From Aurantimonadaceae bacterium (lineage in GTDB: Bacteria > Pseudomonadota > Alphaproteobacteria > Rhizobiales > Rhizobiaceae): a stretch of 64,000 nt of DNA. Location of the stretch: NCBI GenBank assembly GCA_947474855.1, contig CANJKV010000007.1, positions 1 through 64,000 on the forward strand. The letters run 5' to 3'. A program made the translations under genes and the position numbers. Shown here one piece after another: positions 45,317 through 53,805 of the stretch. The notes beneath the pieces were generated by a model. The model ran no database searches, was not told the DNA's origin, and was given only the letters and a program-made list of their open reading frames with translations. The first letter of the stretch is position 1. Every line of letters begins with the position of its first letter.

Positions 45317-46811
45317 GCCTGATCTCCTGGTCCGCAACGGGCGTATCCTCGCTGGCGCCACGAGCGAGGAACTGATCGCCGCCGACATCCGCATCCTGGA
45401 CGGCGTGATCGCTGAGGTCGGGCTCGATCTCGCGCCGGACGGCGCGCAGGAACTCGATGTCGCCGGGCATATCGTGATTCCCGGTCTCGTCAACGCCCAT
45501 CTCCATTCGCCGGGCAACCTGATGCGGGGCACGCTCGACGGCTTGCCGCTCGAAGTCTTCATGCTCTACGAGGTGCCACAGGCGGAAGGCGGCGAGGAGG
45601 ACCCCGCCCGCGTGCGCCTGCGTACCCTGCTCGGCGCGGCCGAGATGCTGAAGCTCGGCATCACCAGCGTTGCCGACGACGCCTTCTTCGTGCCGCTGGC
45701 CTCGACAGCGGCGATCGATGCGATCTGCGGCGCCTATGCCGAGATCGGCATGCGGGCCACGGTCGGCCTAGATCAGCCGATCGTCGTCGAATACGAGAAA
45801 TATCCCTTCCTCGCCGACCTTTTGCCCCCGGCGCTAAAGGCGCGCATGGATGCGCTGCCGCGGGAAACGGCCGAAGGCATGCTCGTCCATTACGATCACC
45901 TGATCCGCCACTGGCACGGCGCGGCCGAGGGGCGGATCGCGGCGGCCGTTTCCTGCTCGGCCCCGCAGCGCGCGACGCCCGACTACCTCGCGGCCCTCTC
46001 CGAACTGTCGAAGAAGCACGACCTCCCCTTCTTCTGCCACATCCTCGAGACCAAGCTGCAGCGCGTGCTCGGCGATGAGAAGTACGGTCGTTCGCTCGTG
46101 CGCTACGCCGACGATCTCGGCATCCTCAACGAGCGCATGCAGGTGATCCACGCGATCTGGGTGGACGAAGAGGACATCGCCATCCTCGGCCGCGCGGGCG
46201 TCACGGTCGCGCACAACCCCGTCTGCAACATGCGCCTCGGCAGCGGCGTCATGCCATTCCGGGCGCTCCGGAGTGCGGGTGTGCCGCTGTGCCTGGGCAC
46301 CGACGAGGCGGTCAGCGACGACAGCCACAATCTCTGGGGCGCGATCAAAGCGGCGGGGACCGTGCACGCCCTCGCTGAGCCCGACTTCGAGCACTGGCCA
46401 AAGGCCGAAGAGATCCTCGCGGCGGTCTGGGAGGGCGGCAACCGTGTCCTGCGACGCCCCGTACCGCTCGGCCGCATCGCCCCCGGCCACGCAGGTGACC
46501 TGGCCATCCTGAACGCCGACGCCCCCGCCTACCGCCCGCTCCACGACGTGCGGCGCCAGCTGGTCCTTTGTGAGAGCGGATCGTCAGTGCGTCACACGGT
46601 GGTTGGAGGCCGCGTCGTGGTGCGCGACGGCGCCCTCCAAACGATTGACGAGGCGGCGATGCTGGCCGAGCTGCGCGCACTCGAGCCGCGCCTGCGTGCC
46701 GAAGCCGCCGAGCTGCGACAGAGCGCAGCAAGCGTCGAGCCCTATTATCGCGAGATGGTGCGCCTCGCCGCCGCCCGCGACGTCGGCTTCACCCGGTGGG
46801 TCGGGCGATGA
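45315..46811 (+). CDS. Amidohydrolase family protein (chlorohydrolase/deaminase type)
   Basis: 498 residues from the ATG at 45315 (MPDLLVRNGRIL) with AAGGAA eight bases upstream. All metal ligands are present: PGLVNAHLHS (HxH, about 65), FFCHILET, VIHAIWVDEED and LGTDEAVSDD. This branch (COG0402) hydrolyses or deaminates ring amides, guanine, hydroxyatrazine-type or imidazolone compounds. Its start codon overlaps in antiparallel fashion with the start codon of the minus-strand binding-protein gene. It is coupled downstream to a deacetylase (ATGA). Confidence 0.92.
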   Translation: MPDLLVRNGRILAGATSEELIAADIRILDGVIAEVGLDLAPDGAQELDVAGHIVIPGLVNAHLHSPGNLMRGTLDGLPLEVFMLYEVPQAEGGEEDPARVRLRTLLGAAEMLKLGITSVADDAFFVPLASTAAIDAICGAYAEIGMRATVGLDQPIVVEYEKYPFLADLLPPALKARMDALPRETAEGMLVHYDHLIRHWHGAAEGRIAAAVSCSAPQRATPDYLAALSELSKKHDLPFFCHILETKLQRVLGDEKYGRSLVRYADDLGILNERMQVIHAIWVDEEDIAILGRAGVTVAHNPVCNMRLGSGVMPFRALRSAGVPLCLGTDEAVSDDSHNLWGAIKAAGTVHALAEPDFEHWPKAEEILAAVWEGGNRVLRRPVPLGRIAPGHAGDLAILNADAPAYRPLHDVRRQLVLCESGSSVRHTVVGGRVVVRDGALQTIDEAAMLAELRALEPRLRAEAAELRQSAASVEPYYREMVRLAAARDVGFTRWVGR

Positions 46812-47722
46812 GCTGGTCTCCTCCGGTCGACGGGCGCGACTTCGTCGGCTATGGCGAGCATCCGCCCCGGGTCGCCTGGCCGAGCGGCGCGCGCGTCGCG
46901 GTCTCTCTTGTCCTCAACATCGAGGAAGGCGCCGAGCGGGCCCTCTCGTCCGGAGACGAGTGCAACGAGGCGCGCTACGAGGTCGAGGAGGAGCTCGTCG
47001 GAGCGCGCGACTTCTGCATGGAGAGCCATTTCGAATATGGCAGCCGTGCCGGCTACTGGCGCGTCATGCGCGTCCTCGCCGAGTTCGGCGCCATCTCGAC
47101 GCTGAATCTGTGCGCTCGCGCGCTCGTGCGTACACCCTGGCTAGGCCGCCACGCGGTGGAGCATGGCCACGAGATTATGTGCCACGGCTGGCGCTGGGAC
47201 CATCACCACGCGCTCGACGAAGCCGAGGAGCGCGAGACAATTCGCGTTTGCGTTGAGACGATCAAGCGTATCGCCGGGTCGCGTCCGCGCGGCTGGCACG
47301 TCAAGAGCCACCCCTCGCAGAACACGCGCCGCCTCCTGATGGAGGAGGGAGGCTTCCTCTACGATTCCAATGCCTACAACGACGATCTGCCGGTGACGAT
47401 TCGCGGGGGTGCGGCTCCATACGTCGTCCTACCCTACGCCTTCGATACCAATGACATGAACTTCTTCGGCAGCCGTCGCTTCGTCCATGGGTCAGACTTC
47501 GCCCGCTACTGCTGCGATGCCTTCGATTGGCTCGATGAGGAAGGCAGCGTGGTGCCGAAGATGATGACCGTGGGCTTGCACACCCGCATCATCGGCCGCC
47601 CCGGACGCATCGCCGGCCTCCGCGCCTTCCTTGCCCACGTCACCGCCCGTGGAGCCTGGATCGCTCGGCGCGACGCGATCGCCGACGCCTGGCTCGCCGC
47701 CGTCCCCGACCCGCACTCCTGA
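46808..47722 (+). CDS. Polysaccharide deacetylase family protein, PuuE/allantoinase-like
   Basis: 304 residues from the ATG overlapping the amidohydrolase stop. VAVSLVLNIEEGAERALSSGDE, HFEYGSRAGYWRVMRVL and IMCHGWRWDHHHALDEAEE follow the PuuE-type allantoinase pattern, where a NodB-like fold opens cyclic ureides. No signal peptide, consistent with a cytoplasmic ring-opening enzyme and not a cell-wall deacetylase. Together with the racemase two genes on, it suggests processing of a hydantoin- or allantoin-like ring. The exact substrate is unknown. Confidence 0.85.
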   Translation: MSWSPPVDGRDFVGYGEHPPRVAWPSGARVAVSLVLNIEEGAERALSSGDECNEARYEVEEELVGARDFCMESHFEYGSRAGYWRVMRVLAEFGAISTLNLCARALVRTPWLGRHAVEHGHEIMCHGWRWDHHHALDEAEERETIRVCVETIKRIAGSRPRGWHVKSHPSQNTRRLLMEEGGFLYDSNAYNDDLPVTIRGGAAPYVVLPYAFDTNDMNFFGSRRFVHGSDFARYCCDAFDWLDEEGSVVPKMMTVGLHTRIIGRPGRIAGLRAFLAHVTARGAWIARRDAIADAWLAAVPDPHS

Positions 47723-47741
47723 TTCGATCGGACCTGCCGCG

Positions 47742-48497
47742 ATGCGCATCCACATCATCAATCCCAACACGACAGCGGCCTTTACCGCAGCCGACCGAGC
47801 AGCCGGCGAAGCTGTCGCCGCATCTGGTACGCGCGTCACGGCCAGCGAGCCAGCCGAGGGTACGCCCTCGATCGAGAGCCATTTCGAGGAGGCCGTCGCA
47901 ACGCTCGGCGTTATTGAGGAGATCCGCCGCCATGAGGCGGAAGGAGCCGACGCCTTCGTGATCGCCTGCTTCGGCGACACCGGCCTTGCGAGCGCCCGCG
48001 AGGTGGCGCGGGTGCCGGTCGTCGGCATGACTGAGGCCGCGCTCTTTGCCGCCAGCCTCGTTGCCGACACCTTCTCGATCGTCACCCTGCCCAGGCGCAC
48101 TCGCATCCACGCCCACCGCGTGGTTGCCTCGCTCGGACTCGGCCTTGCCGGCCGCTGCCTGCCCATCCGCGCCGTCGACGTGCCTGTCCTCTACGATGAG
48201 AGCGAGGAAGACGTGGTGACGAAGGCAATCCTAGCGGAAGGGCGCGCCGCGGTCGAAACGGAAGGCGCCGAGGCGATTGTTCTGGGCTGCGCGGGTATCG
48301 GCCATCTTGCCGCGCCGATTTCGGCTGCGCTCGGCGTGCCGGTGATCGACGGAGTCTCGGCCGGCGTCGGCATGGCCGAGATGCTGGTGCGCTGCGGCCT
48401 CAAGACATCGAAGATCGCGAGTTACGCGTCGCCGCCTGCGAAATCCCTATCGCCGCGCTACGCCACGCTTCTCGCCTCCCCCGTCTCCCCCGCCTGA
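47742..48497 (+). CDS. Asp/Glu/hydantoin racemase family protein
   Basis: 251 residues from the ATG at 47742 (MRIHIINPNTTAAFT). The two catalytic cysteines sit in VIACFGDTGL (about 78) and VLGCAGIGHL (about 185), the hydantoin/allantoin racemase arrangement. It would interconvert stereoisomers of a cyclic ureide or amino-acid derivative before stereospecific hydrolysis. It lies between two PuuE-like deacetylases (19 and 14 base gaps). Confidence 0.9.
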   Translation: MRIHIINPNTTAAFTAADRAAGEAVAASGTRVTASEPAEGTPSIESHFEEAVATLGVIEEIRRHEAEGADAFVIACFGDTGLASAREVARVPVVGMTEAALFAASLVADTFSIVTLPRRTRIHAHRVVASLGLGLAGRCLPIRAVDVPVLYDESEEDVVTKAILAEGRAAVETEGAEAIVLGCAGIGHLAAPISAALGVPVIDGVSAGVGMAEMLVRCGLKTSKIASYASPPAKSLSPRYATLLASPVSPA

Positions 48498-48511
48498 TCC
48501 GGACCTCCGCC

Positions 48512-49393
48512 ATGCTCCCGAGCCAGACCCGCTATCGCTTCTCCCCCATCACCCGCCGGCCGGACTTCTGCTGGCCGGGCGGCCGGCGCCTCGCCCTCTA
48601 CGTCTCGCTCGGCATCGAGGAATACGTCTTCGGCGAAGGCATGACCGAGGACCTTTTTCCAGGTGCGCCCAAACCCGACGACGTCAACACCTCCTGGCGC
48701 GACTACGGCAATCGGGTAGGCGGCTTCCGACTGATCCAGCGCTTCCGCGACCTCGGAATTCCATCGACGATTCTCCTCAACACCGCAGTCTACGACCATG
48801 CGCCCGACCTCATGGACTTCGCCCGCGAGGCCGGATGCGAGATCGTTGGCCACGGCCTTACCAATTCGGACACGCTCGTCGGGCGTGCGCCGGATGACGA
48901 GGCCGCCTATGTCAAAGCCGTTGCCGACCGTATCGAGTCAAAGGAGGGCTACCGGCCGGGCGGCTGGTCCAGCCCCTGGCTCGCCCACACCGACTCGACG
49001 CTCGACCTTCTGAAGGAGGCCGGCTACCGCTACCTCATGGACCTCCGCCTCGACGATCAGCCCGTTTGGCTTTCGACGCGCGCCGGCCCGCTGCTATCGA
49101 TCCCCTACGCACTGGAGCTGAACGACTCCTCGACCATCATCGGACGGCAGGCGAGCGCGACGGACTTCGAGCGGATGATCATCGACGAGTTCGACGAGAT
49201 GCTAGAGGCTTCAAATACCCAGCCCCTCGTTATGTCGATCGTCGTTCACTCCTTCATCTCCGGCCAGCCCTTCCGCCTGCGCGCCCTCACCCGCGCTCTC
49301 CGACATATTGCGGCGCGGCGCGACGAAGTTTGGATCACTCAGCCCCGTGAGATCGCCGCCTTCATCGAGGCGGATCCGTCACTTGCGGCCTGA
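48512..49393 (+). CDS. Polysaccharide deacetylase family protein (second PuuE-like)
   Basis: 293 residues. RRLALYVSLGIEEYVFGEGM, WRDYGNRVGGFRLIQRF, EIVGHGLTNSDTL and GGWSSPWLAHTDSTLDLL belong to the NodB-type, allantoinase-like branch. The sequence differs clearly from the first deacetylase, so the two likely act on different intermediates. No signal peptide. It is the last gene of the island; a 348-base gap with possible IS debris follows. Confidence 0.85.
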   Translation: MLPSQTRYRFSPITRRPDFCWPGGRRLALYVSLGIEEYVFGEGMTEDLFPGAPKPDDVNTSWRDYGNRVGGFRLIQRFRDLGIPSTILLNTAVYDHAPDLMDFAREAGCEIVGHGLTNSDTLVGRAPDDEAAYVKAVADRIESKEGYRPGGWSSPWLAHTDSTLDLLKEAGYRYLMDLRLDDQPVWLSTRAGPLLSIPYALELNDSSTIIGRQASATDFERMIIDEFDEMLEASNTQPLVMSIVVHSFISGQPFRLRALTRALRHIAARRDEVWITQPREIAAFIEADPSLAA

Positions 49394-49741
49394 AGCAGAA
49401 GACAAGTCCAATCCCTAGTACAAGCCCGAACCTACAATTAAAAGTTGTGCCAAGGATTTAGCGTCAGGACCCGTTGAATCCCGCGGTCCGATCTGATGCA
49501 GACTCCCTTCGGGAACTGAATACGAGCGACCTGTTTTTGCTGACGGACGAGCAGATGGAGCGTTGGGCCGAAAGCAGACGGACTGCTTTCCGGCGCAGAC
49601 CCCGGAAAGCTGCCGATCCGCAAAGACCCAAGTTTGTCATTGCGTGTGGCTATGCGTCTTTCCCCATAACGGACATCGAGCAAGCAACCTCATGGTGCGC
49701 GCAATCAAGTCCTTAACTTAAAGGGACGGTCTCAACCGACC
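49394..49741. other. 348-base interval with a possible transposase remnant
   Basis: An 80-codon ORF (49474-49716, plus) reads LFLLTDEQMERWAESRR, which recalls the N-terminus of IS5-type transposases (FWLTDEQMARLEP), then loses any resemblance. Nothing else coding is visible. The interval marks the right edge of the SIS/PfkB/ureide island. A transposon scar is possible but not proven. Confidence 0.3.
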
Positions 49742-50662
49742 TCAAACTCCACTCTTCGCGCGCCTGGGAACGGCGACAATGGAGCCGGCGAGGATCAGCG
49801 GGGCGGCTAGAAGGAAGGCCCAATTCGGGATCTCGGCGAAGAACACCACGCCTGCGAGGGCCGCCCACAGGATCGAGAGATATTCGAAGGGCGCGAGCGC
49901 TGCGGCCTCGGCGTGGCGAAACGACAGCGTCATCAGGATGTGGGCAGCGCCGCCGGCGAGCCCCGCGCCCACCAGCAGCGCCGCCTGCGGCGCGTCGGGC
50001 ACGGTCCAGCCCGCGGGCAGCGTCGCGAGGCCGCCGACGGCCGACACGACCGCGAACCAGAAGGCGATGGCGCCCGCCCTTTCGCCAGCCAGCGTCAGGC
50101 GGCGGACCTGGATCAGGGCGCCGGCCGTCAGGAAGGCCGTGGCGAGCCCCAGGACGAGCCCGAGAAGCGCGCCCTCGGCGAAGGTGCCGGAGAGCGCCGG
50201 CAGGCAGAAGGCGGCGCCGCCCGCGAGCCCCAGGGCGACGCCAGCAACCCGCCGCCGGTTCAGCGCCTCGCCCAGCAGCGTCCATCCCAGGAGGGTGAGC
50301 ATCACCGGCGCGAGGTAGGACAGGAGCGTCGCCTCCGCGAGAGGAAGAAGGCGGATCGTGGCGAAGGAGGTGAACATGGCGCAGGCTCCCATCGCCGAGC
50401 GGGCAACGTGGCCGAAGGGACGCCGGGTCGCCAGTCCTCTGGGAAAGTCGCCCGACCAAGCGAGGAAGAGGACGAGCGGCACGAGCGCCACGGCCGAGCG
50501 GAAGAAGACCACCTCGCCCAGCGGCACGCCGTCGCCGAGCGACTTGATGCAGCTCCCCATCGCCGCAAAGGCGAGCGTCGAGCCGATGCGCAGGACGATG
50601 CCGAGGGCTTCGCCGGAAGGCCGATCGCGCGGCACCAGGGGATCCGCCCTCACCGGCTGCAC
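49742..50662 (-). CDS. DMT superfamily (EamA) transporter
   Basis: 306 residues from a GTG at 50662 with GAGG just upstream; the track start at 50749 adds a hydrophilic stretch (MGRDTQGGEGPQRGERG) not usual for the family. Ten predicted TM helices in two EamA repeats, with FRSAVALVPLVLFLAW, LLPLAEATLLSYLAPVMLTLLG and FRHAEAAALAPFEYLSILWA. A metabolite exporter of the inner membrane; substrate unknown. It lies downstream of the FecCD-type operon on the same strand (150 bases), perhaps exporting a related chelator. Confidence 0.88.
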   Translation of the reverse strand: MQPVRADPLVPRDRPSGEALGIVLRIGSTLAFAAMGSCIKSLGDGVPLGEVVFFRSAVALVPLVLFLAWSGDFPRGLATRRPFGHVARSAMGACAMFTSFATIRLLPLAEATLLSYLAPVMLTLLGWTLLGEALNRRRVAGVALGLAGGAAFCLPALSGTFAEGALLGLVLGLATAFLTAGALIQVRRLTLAGERAGAIAFWFAVVSAVGGLATLPAGWTVPDAPQAALLVGAGLAGGAAHILMTLSFRHAEAAALAPFEYLSILWAALAGVVFFAEIPNWAFLLAAPLILAGSIVAVPRRAKSGV

Positions 50663-50812
50663 GATCGCCTCGGCAGCCTGCGAGGCTTGGGGCTCGTGCC
50701 CGCGCTCGCCTCGCTGCGGGCCTTCCCCACCCTGAGTGTCTCGACCCACTCGGCGATCGGGTCGCCATCGCGATCGACGCTGGCTTCGATCAGGTCGGAC
50801 GGCAGCATGTGC

Positions 50813-51565
50813 TCATGCCGCGGTGTTGTCGACGATGAGATGCGCGCGCCCCCGCGAGCATGTCTCGACGCGAGCCTCGACGCGGTAGATCTCGCGCAGC
50901 ATCGTCGGCGTGATGACACTGGCCGTGGGCCCGCCTGCCCGCATGCGTCCGTCGGCTATGACGATGGTGTGAGCGCAGTAGCGCAGCGCATGGTTGAGGT
51001 CGTGCAGCGCGATCAACACCGCCATGCCTGTTTCTTCGGCGCGCCGCTGCATGAAGTCCAGCACCTCGATCTGTCGATACAGATCGAGCGCCGAGGTCGG
51101 CTCGTCCATCAGAAGCACGCGCGGCCGGCGCACCAGAGCCTGGGCGATCGACACAAGCTGGCGCTGGCCGCCGGAGAGTTCGCCGAGTCCTCGAAACGAC
51201 AGGTCGCCGATCTGAAGCGCGGCGAGGATCGCGTCGATCTCCGCGAGCTCGCCGTCGGCCACGCGCCAGCCGGATCCCTGCTTGGCGGCGAGGAGCACGG
51301 ACTCGTAGACCGTCAGGACCGCGTTCCCACCCGTGTCCTGGGGCATGTAGCGGATGGCGTCCTCCCGTTCCGCCCCCGTCAGGTGAACCGTGCCCGGCCC
51401 CGCGACGAGCCCGGCGATGCGCTTGAAGAGCGTCGACTTGCCGGCCGCGTTGGGGCCGATCACCGCCGTCAGCGAGCCACCGGGCAGCGTGCCCGTCTGA
51501 ACATCGGAGAGGATCGTGTTTCGGCCGTACCGGGCCCCCAGCCCTTCGAGAGCGATGGCTACCAT
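50813..51565 (-). CDS. Iron/siderophore ABC transporter ATP-binding protein, FepC/FecE-type
   Basis: 250 residues. Walker A GPNAAGKST, signature LSGGQRQLV, Walker B VLLMDEPTSALD and H-loop ALHDLNHAL; length and spacing fit FecE/BtuD-type proteins. The ATG overlaps the permease stop by seven bases. It drives uptake of a ferric chelate, haem or corrinoid. Confidence 0.92.
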   Translation of the reverse strand: MVAIALEGLGARYGRNTILSDVQTGTLPGGSLTAVIGPNAAGKSTLFKRIAGLVAGPGTVHLTGAEREDAIRYMPQDTGGNAVLTVYESVLLAAKQGSGWRVADGELAEIDAILAALQIGDLSFRGLGELSGGQRQLVSIAQALVRRPRVLLMDEPTSALDLYRQIEVLDFMQRRAEETGMAVLIALHDLNHALRYCAHTIVIADGRMRAGGPTASVITPTMLREIYRVEARVETCSRGRAHLIVDNTAA

Positions 51566-52626
51566 GCGCGTTTCCGGCTCGTGAAGATCAGCACGAAGAA
51601 GAAGGGTACGCCGACCAGTGCCGTGATGACCCCGATCGGAAGGATCGCGCCCGGCAGCAGCGTCTTCGACACGACCGACGTCACCGACAGAAGCAGTGCC
51701 CCGCAAAGAACCGAGGCCGGCAGGAAGAAGCGCTGATCCTCCCCGACGAGCATGCGCGCGATGTGCGGGCCGACGAGGCCGATAAAGCCGATGGTCCCGA
51801 CGAAGGACACCGGGATCGCGGCCAGGAGGCTGACCGTCATCATGGTCGTGAGGCGCAGGCGTCGCACGTCGACGCCGAAGCTTGCGGCCTTGTCCTCGCC
51901 CAGGCGCAGCGCCGTCAGCGACCAGGCCTGGCGCGCGAAGAGGGGCACGGTGACGACGAGAACCAGCGCCGTGAGCCCGACCTTGCCCCACGTCGCCTTG
52001 GTCAGGCTGCCCATAGTCCAGAACACGACGGCGGCGAGCGCTTGCTCGGAGGCGAGGTATTCCAGCAGCGACAAGAGCGCGTTGAAGGTGAAGACCAGGG
52101 CTATGCCGAGGAGCACGATCGTCTCCACCGTCACGCCGCGCATGGTGGAGGCGAAGTGGATGAACATCGCCGCCGCCATGGCCATCAGGAAGGCGTTGAT
52201 CGGCACCATGTAGGTGATCGCGACGGGCAGGATCGCGGTGCCCATGACGAGGGCCAGTGCAGCGCCGAAGGAGGCCGCGGCCGAGATGCCGAGCGTGAAG
52301 GGACTGGCCAGGGGATTGGCCAGGATCGTCTGCATCTGCGCGCCCGCGACCGACAGCGACGCGCCGACGGTCACGGCCATCAGCGCGATCGGCATGCGGA
52401 TGTCCCAGACCACCACCCGGAGCTGATCGCTGACCGAGGTCGCACCGAACAGGGCGTCGAGGATCTGCCGGATCGTGTAGTTCGCCGGCCCGAGAGCCAT
52501 GTCCACGCAGACGCTGACGAGGAGCGCTGCGAGAAGCGCGGCGAGGAGCGCTATACGGCGAAGGGCGAGAGCGCGATAGCGTCCCCGCCCGTCCATTGTC
52601 GCTACGCTTGTTGCGATTACGGTCAT
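51559..52626 (-). CDS. Iron/siderophore ABC transporter permease, FecCD family
   Basis: 355 residues with about ten TM helices and the FecCD motifs SLSVAGAQMQTILANPLASPFTLGIS, LLGIALVFTFNALLSLLEY and FVGTIGFIGLVGPHIARMLVGEDQR. A single permease gene, so it works as a homodimer. Start and stop overlap the neighbours. Confidence 0.93.
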   Translation of the reverse strand: MTVIATSVATMDGRGRYRALALRRIALLAALLAALLVSVCVDMALGPANYTIRQILDALFGATSVSDQLRVVVWDIRMPIALMAVTVGASLSVAGAQMQTILANPLASPFTLGISAAASFGAALALVMGTAILPVAITYMVPINAFLMAMAAAMFIHFASTMRGVTVETIVLLGIALVFTFNALLSLLEYLASEQALAAVVFWTMGSLTKATWGKVGLTALVLVVTVPLFARQAWSLTALRLGEDKAASFGVDVRRLRLTTMMTVSLLAAIPVSFVGTIGFIGLVGPHIARMLVGEDQRFFLPASVLCGALLLSVTSVVSKTLLPGAILPIGVITALVGVPFFFVLIFTSRKRAW

Positions 52627-53756
52627 TCCTTGTCCGTCAGCGAGACGAAGTAGCCGGGCTTATAGTCCAGCGGCAGGAAGCGGGCGTGCAGCTCCTTGAA
52701 CGTCGCCTCCGGGTCGAGGTCGCGGAAGAGCTCGGGATGCAGCCACTTGGCGATCTCCTGGATCGCGACGAACTGGTAGGGGTTGTTGTAGAACTGGTGC
52801 CAGATGGCGTGGAACTCGCCGTTCTTGACGGCCTTGGTCCCGGTGAAGGCGGCGCGCCGGGTCAGCGCCTCCAGCTTCCGCCGTGCCTCGGCCTCATCGG
52901 CGCCGTAGCCGACCCCGACCCAGGCGCCGCCGGGCACGTATGCCTCCCAGCTGCCGCCGGTGACGATCACCTGGTCGGGATCGGAGGCGATAATCTGCTC
53001 CGGGTTCACCGTGCCGAAGGTGCCGGGGATGATGTCCTTGGCCAAGTTCCGGCCGCCGGCGATCTCGACCATCTTGCCGAAGTTCTCGTCGCCGAAGCTC
53101 ATGCAGCAGTCCTCGGAATAGCCGCCGGCGCGCTCCATGAAGACGAGCGGAGCCTCGGGCTTCTCTCTGGCCAGGACATCCGTCACCGCCGCGATGTTGC
53201 GGGCGCGGAAGTCGATGAAGTCCTCGGCGACATCCTCCTTGTCGAACAGCTTGCCGATGAGGCGCATCGAAGGCTCGGTGTTAACCATCGGCTTCTCGCG
53301 GAAGTCGACGTACACGAGCGGGATGCCGACCTTGGCCAGGGTCTCGATGTAGCCCGCCTCTTCGGTCGCCGTCTTGGCGTCGACGTTCATCAGGATCACG
53401 TCGGGCTTGAGCGACACGGCCTGCTCGACGTCGAAGGTGCCGTCCTTCATGCCGCCGAAGGTCGGCAGCTCGGCAATTTCGGGATACTTGGCGAGATAAG
53501 CGGCGTAGGTCTCCGGATCGGCCTTGGGTAGATCGTCGCGCCAGCCGACGATGTGCTCGAAGGGCGCCTCGCGTTCCAGCGCCGCCACGAAGTAGATCTG
53601 GCGCCCCTCGCCCAGGATCACCCGCTGGACGGGCGCCTCGACCTGGACCTCGCGACCGGTCACGTCGGTGACGATCACGGTTTCGGCAAGCGCCGTGCTG
53701 ACCGCGAACGGCAGACAGGCGACGGCAGCAAGCATTGCGCGACGGACGATCCGCAT
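52623..53756 (-). CDS. Iron/siderophore ABC transporter substrate-binding protein (class III)
   Basis: 377 residues with a Sec signal peptide (MRIVRRAMLAAVACLPFAVSTALA). VIVTDVTGREVQVEAPVQRVILGEGR opens the mature protein, and NPEQIIASDPDQVIVTGG is the typical periplasmic Fe-chelate binding motif of the second lobe. It is the first gene of the minus-strand import operon, divergent from a methyltransferase (49 bases). No TonB-dependent receptor is in the window, so the outer-membrane step is elsewhere. Confidence 0.92.
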   Translation of the reverse strand: MRIVRRAMLAAVACLPFAVSTALAETVIVTDVTGREVQVEAPVQRVILGEGRQIYFVAALEREAPFEHIVGWRDDLPKADPETYAAYLAKYPEIAELPTFGGMKDGTFDVEQAVSLKPDVILMNVDAKTATEEAGYIETLAKVGIPLVYVDFREKPMVNTEPSMRLIGKLFDKEDVAEDFIDFRARNIAAVTDVLAREKPEAPLVFMERAGGYSEDCCMSFGDENFGKMVEIAGGRNLAKDIIPGTFGTVNPEQIIASDPDQVIVTGGSWEAYVPGGAWVGVGYGADEAEARRKLEALTRRAAFTGTKAVKNGEFHAIWHQFYNNPYQFVAIQEIAKWLHPELFRDLDPEATFKELHARFLPLDYKPGYFVSLTDKE

Positions 53757-53805
53757 CCCAACCCCCCTGGTGGACGACGCGGCCTTCTACGAATAGTGGA
53801 ATATC

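Noticed and set aside
45317-45562. Upstream extension of the minus-strand binding protein as a signal peptide
   Set aside because: The extension has no hydrophobic core and is the antisense of the amidohydrolase N-terminus.
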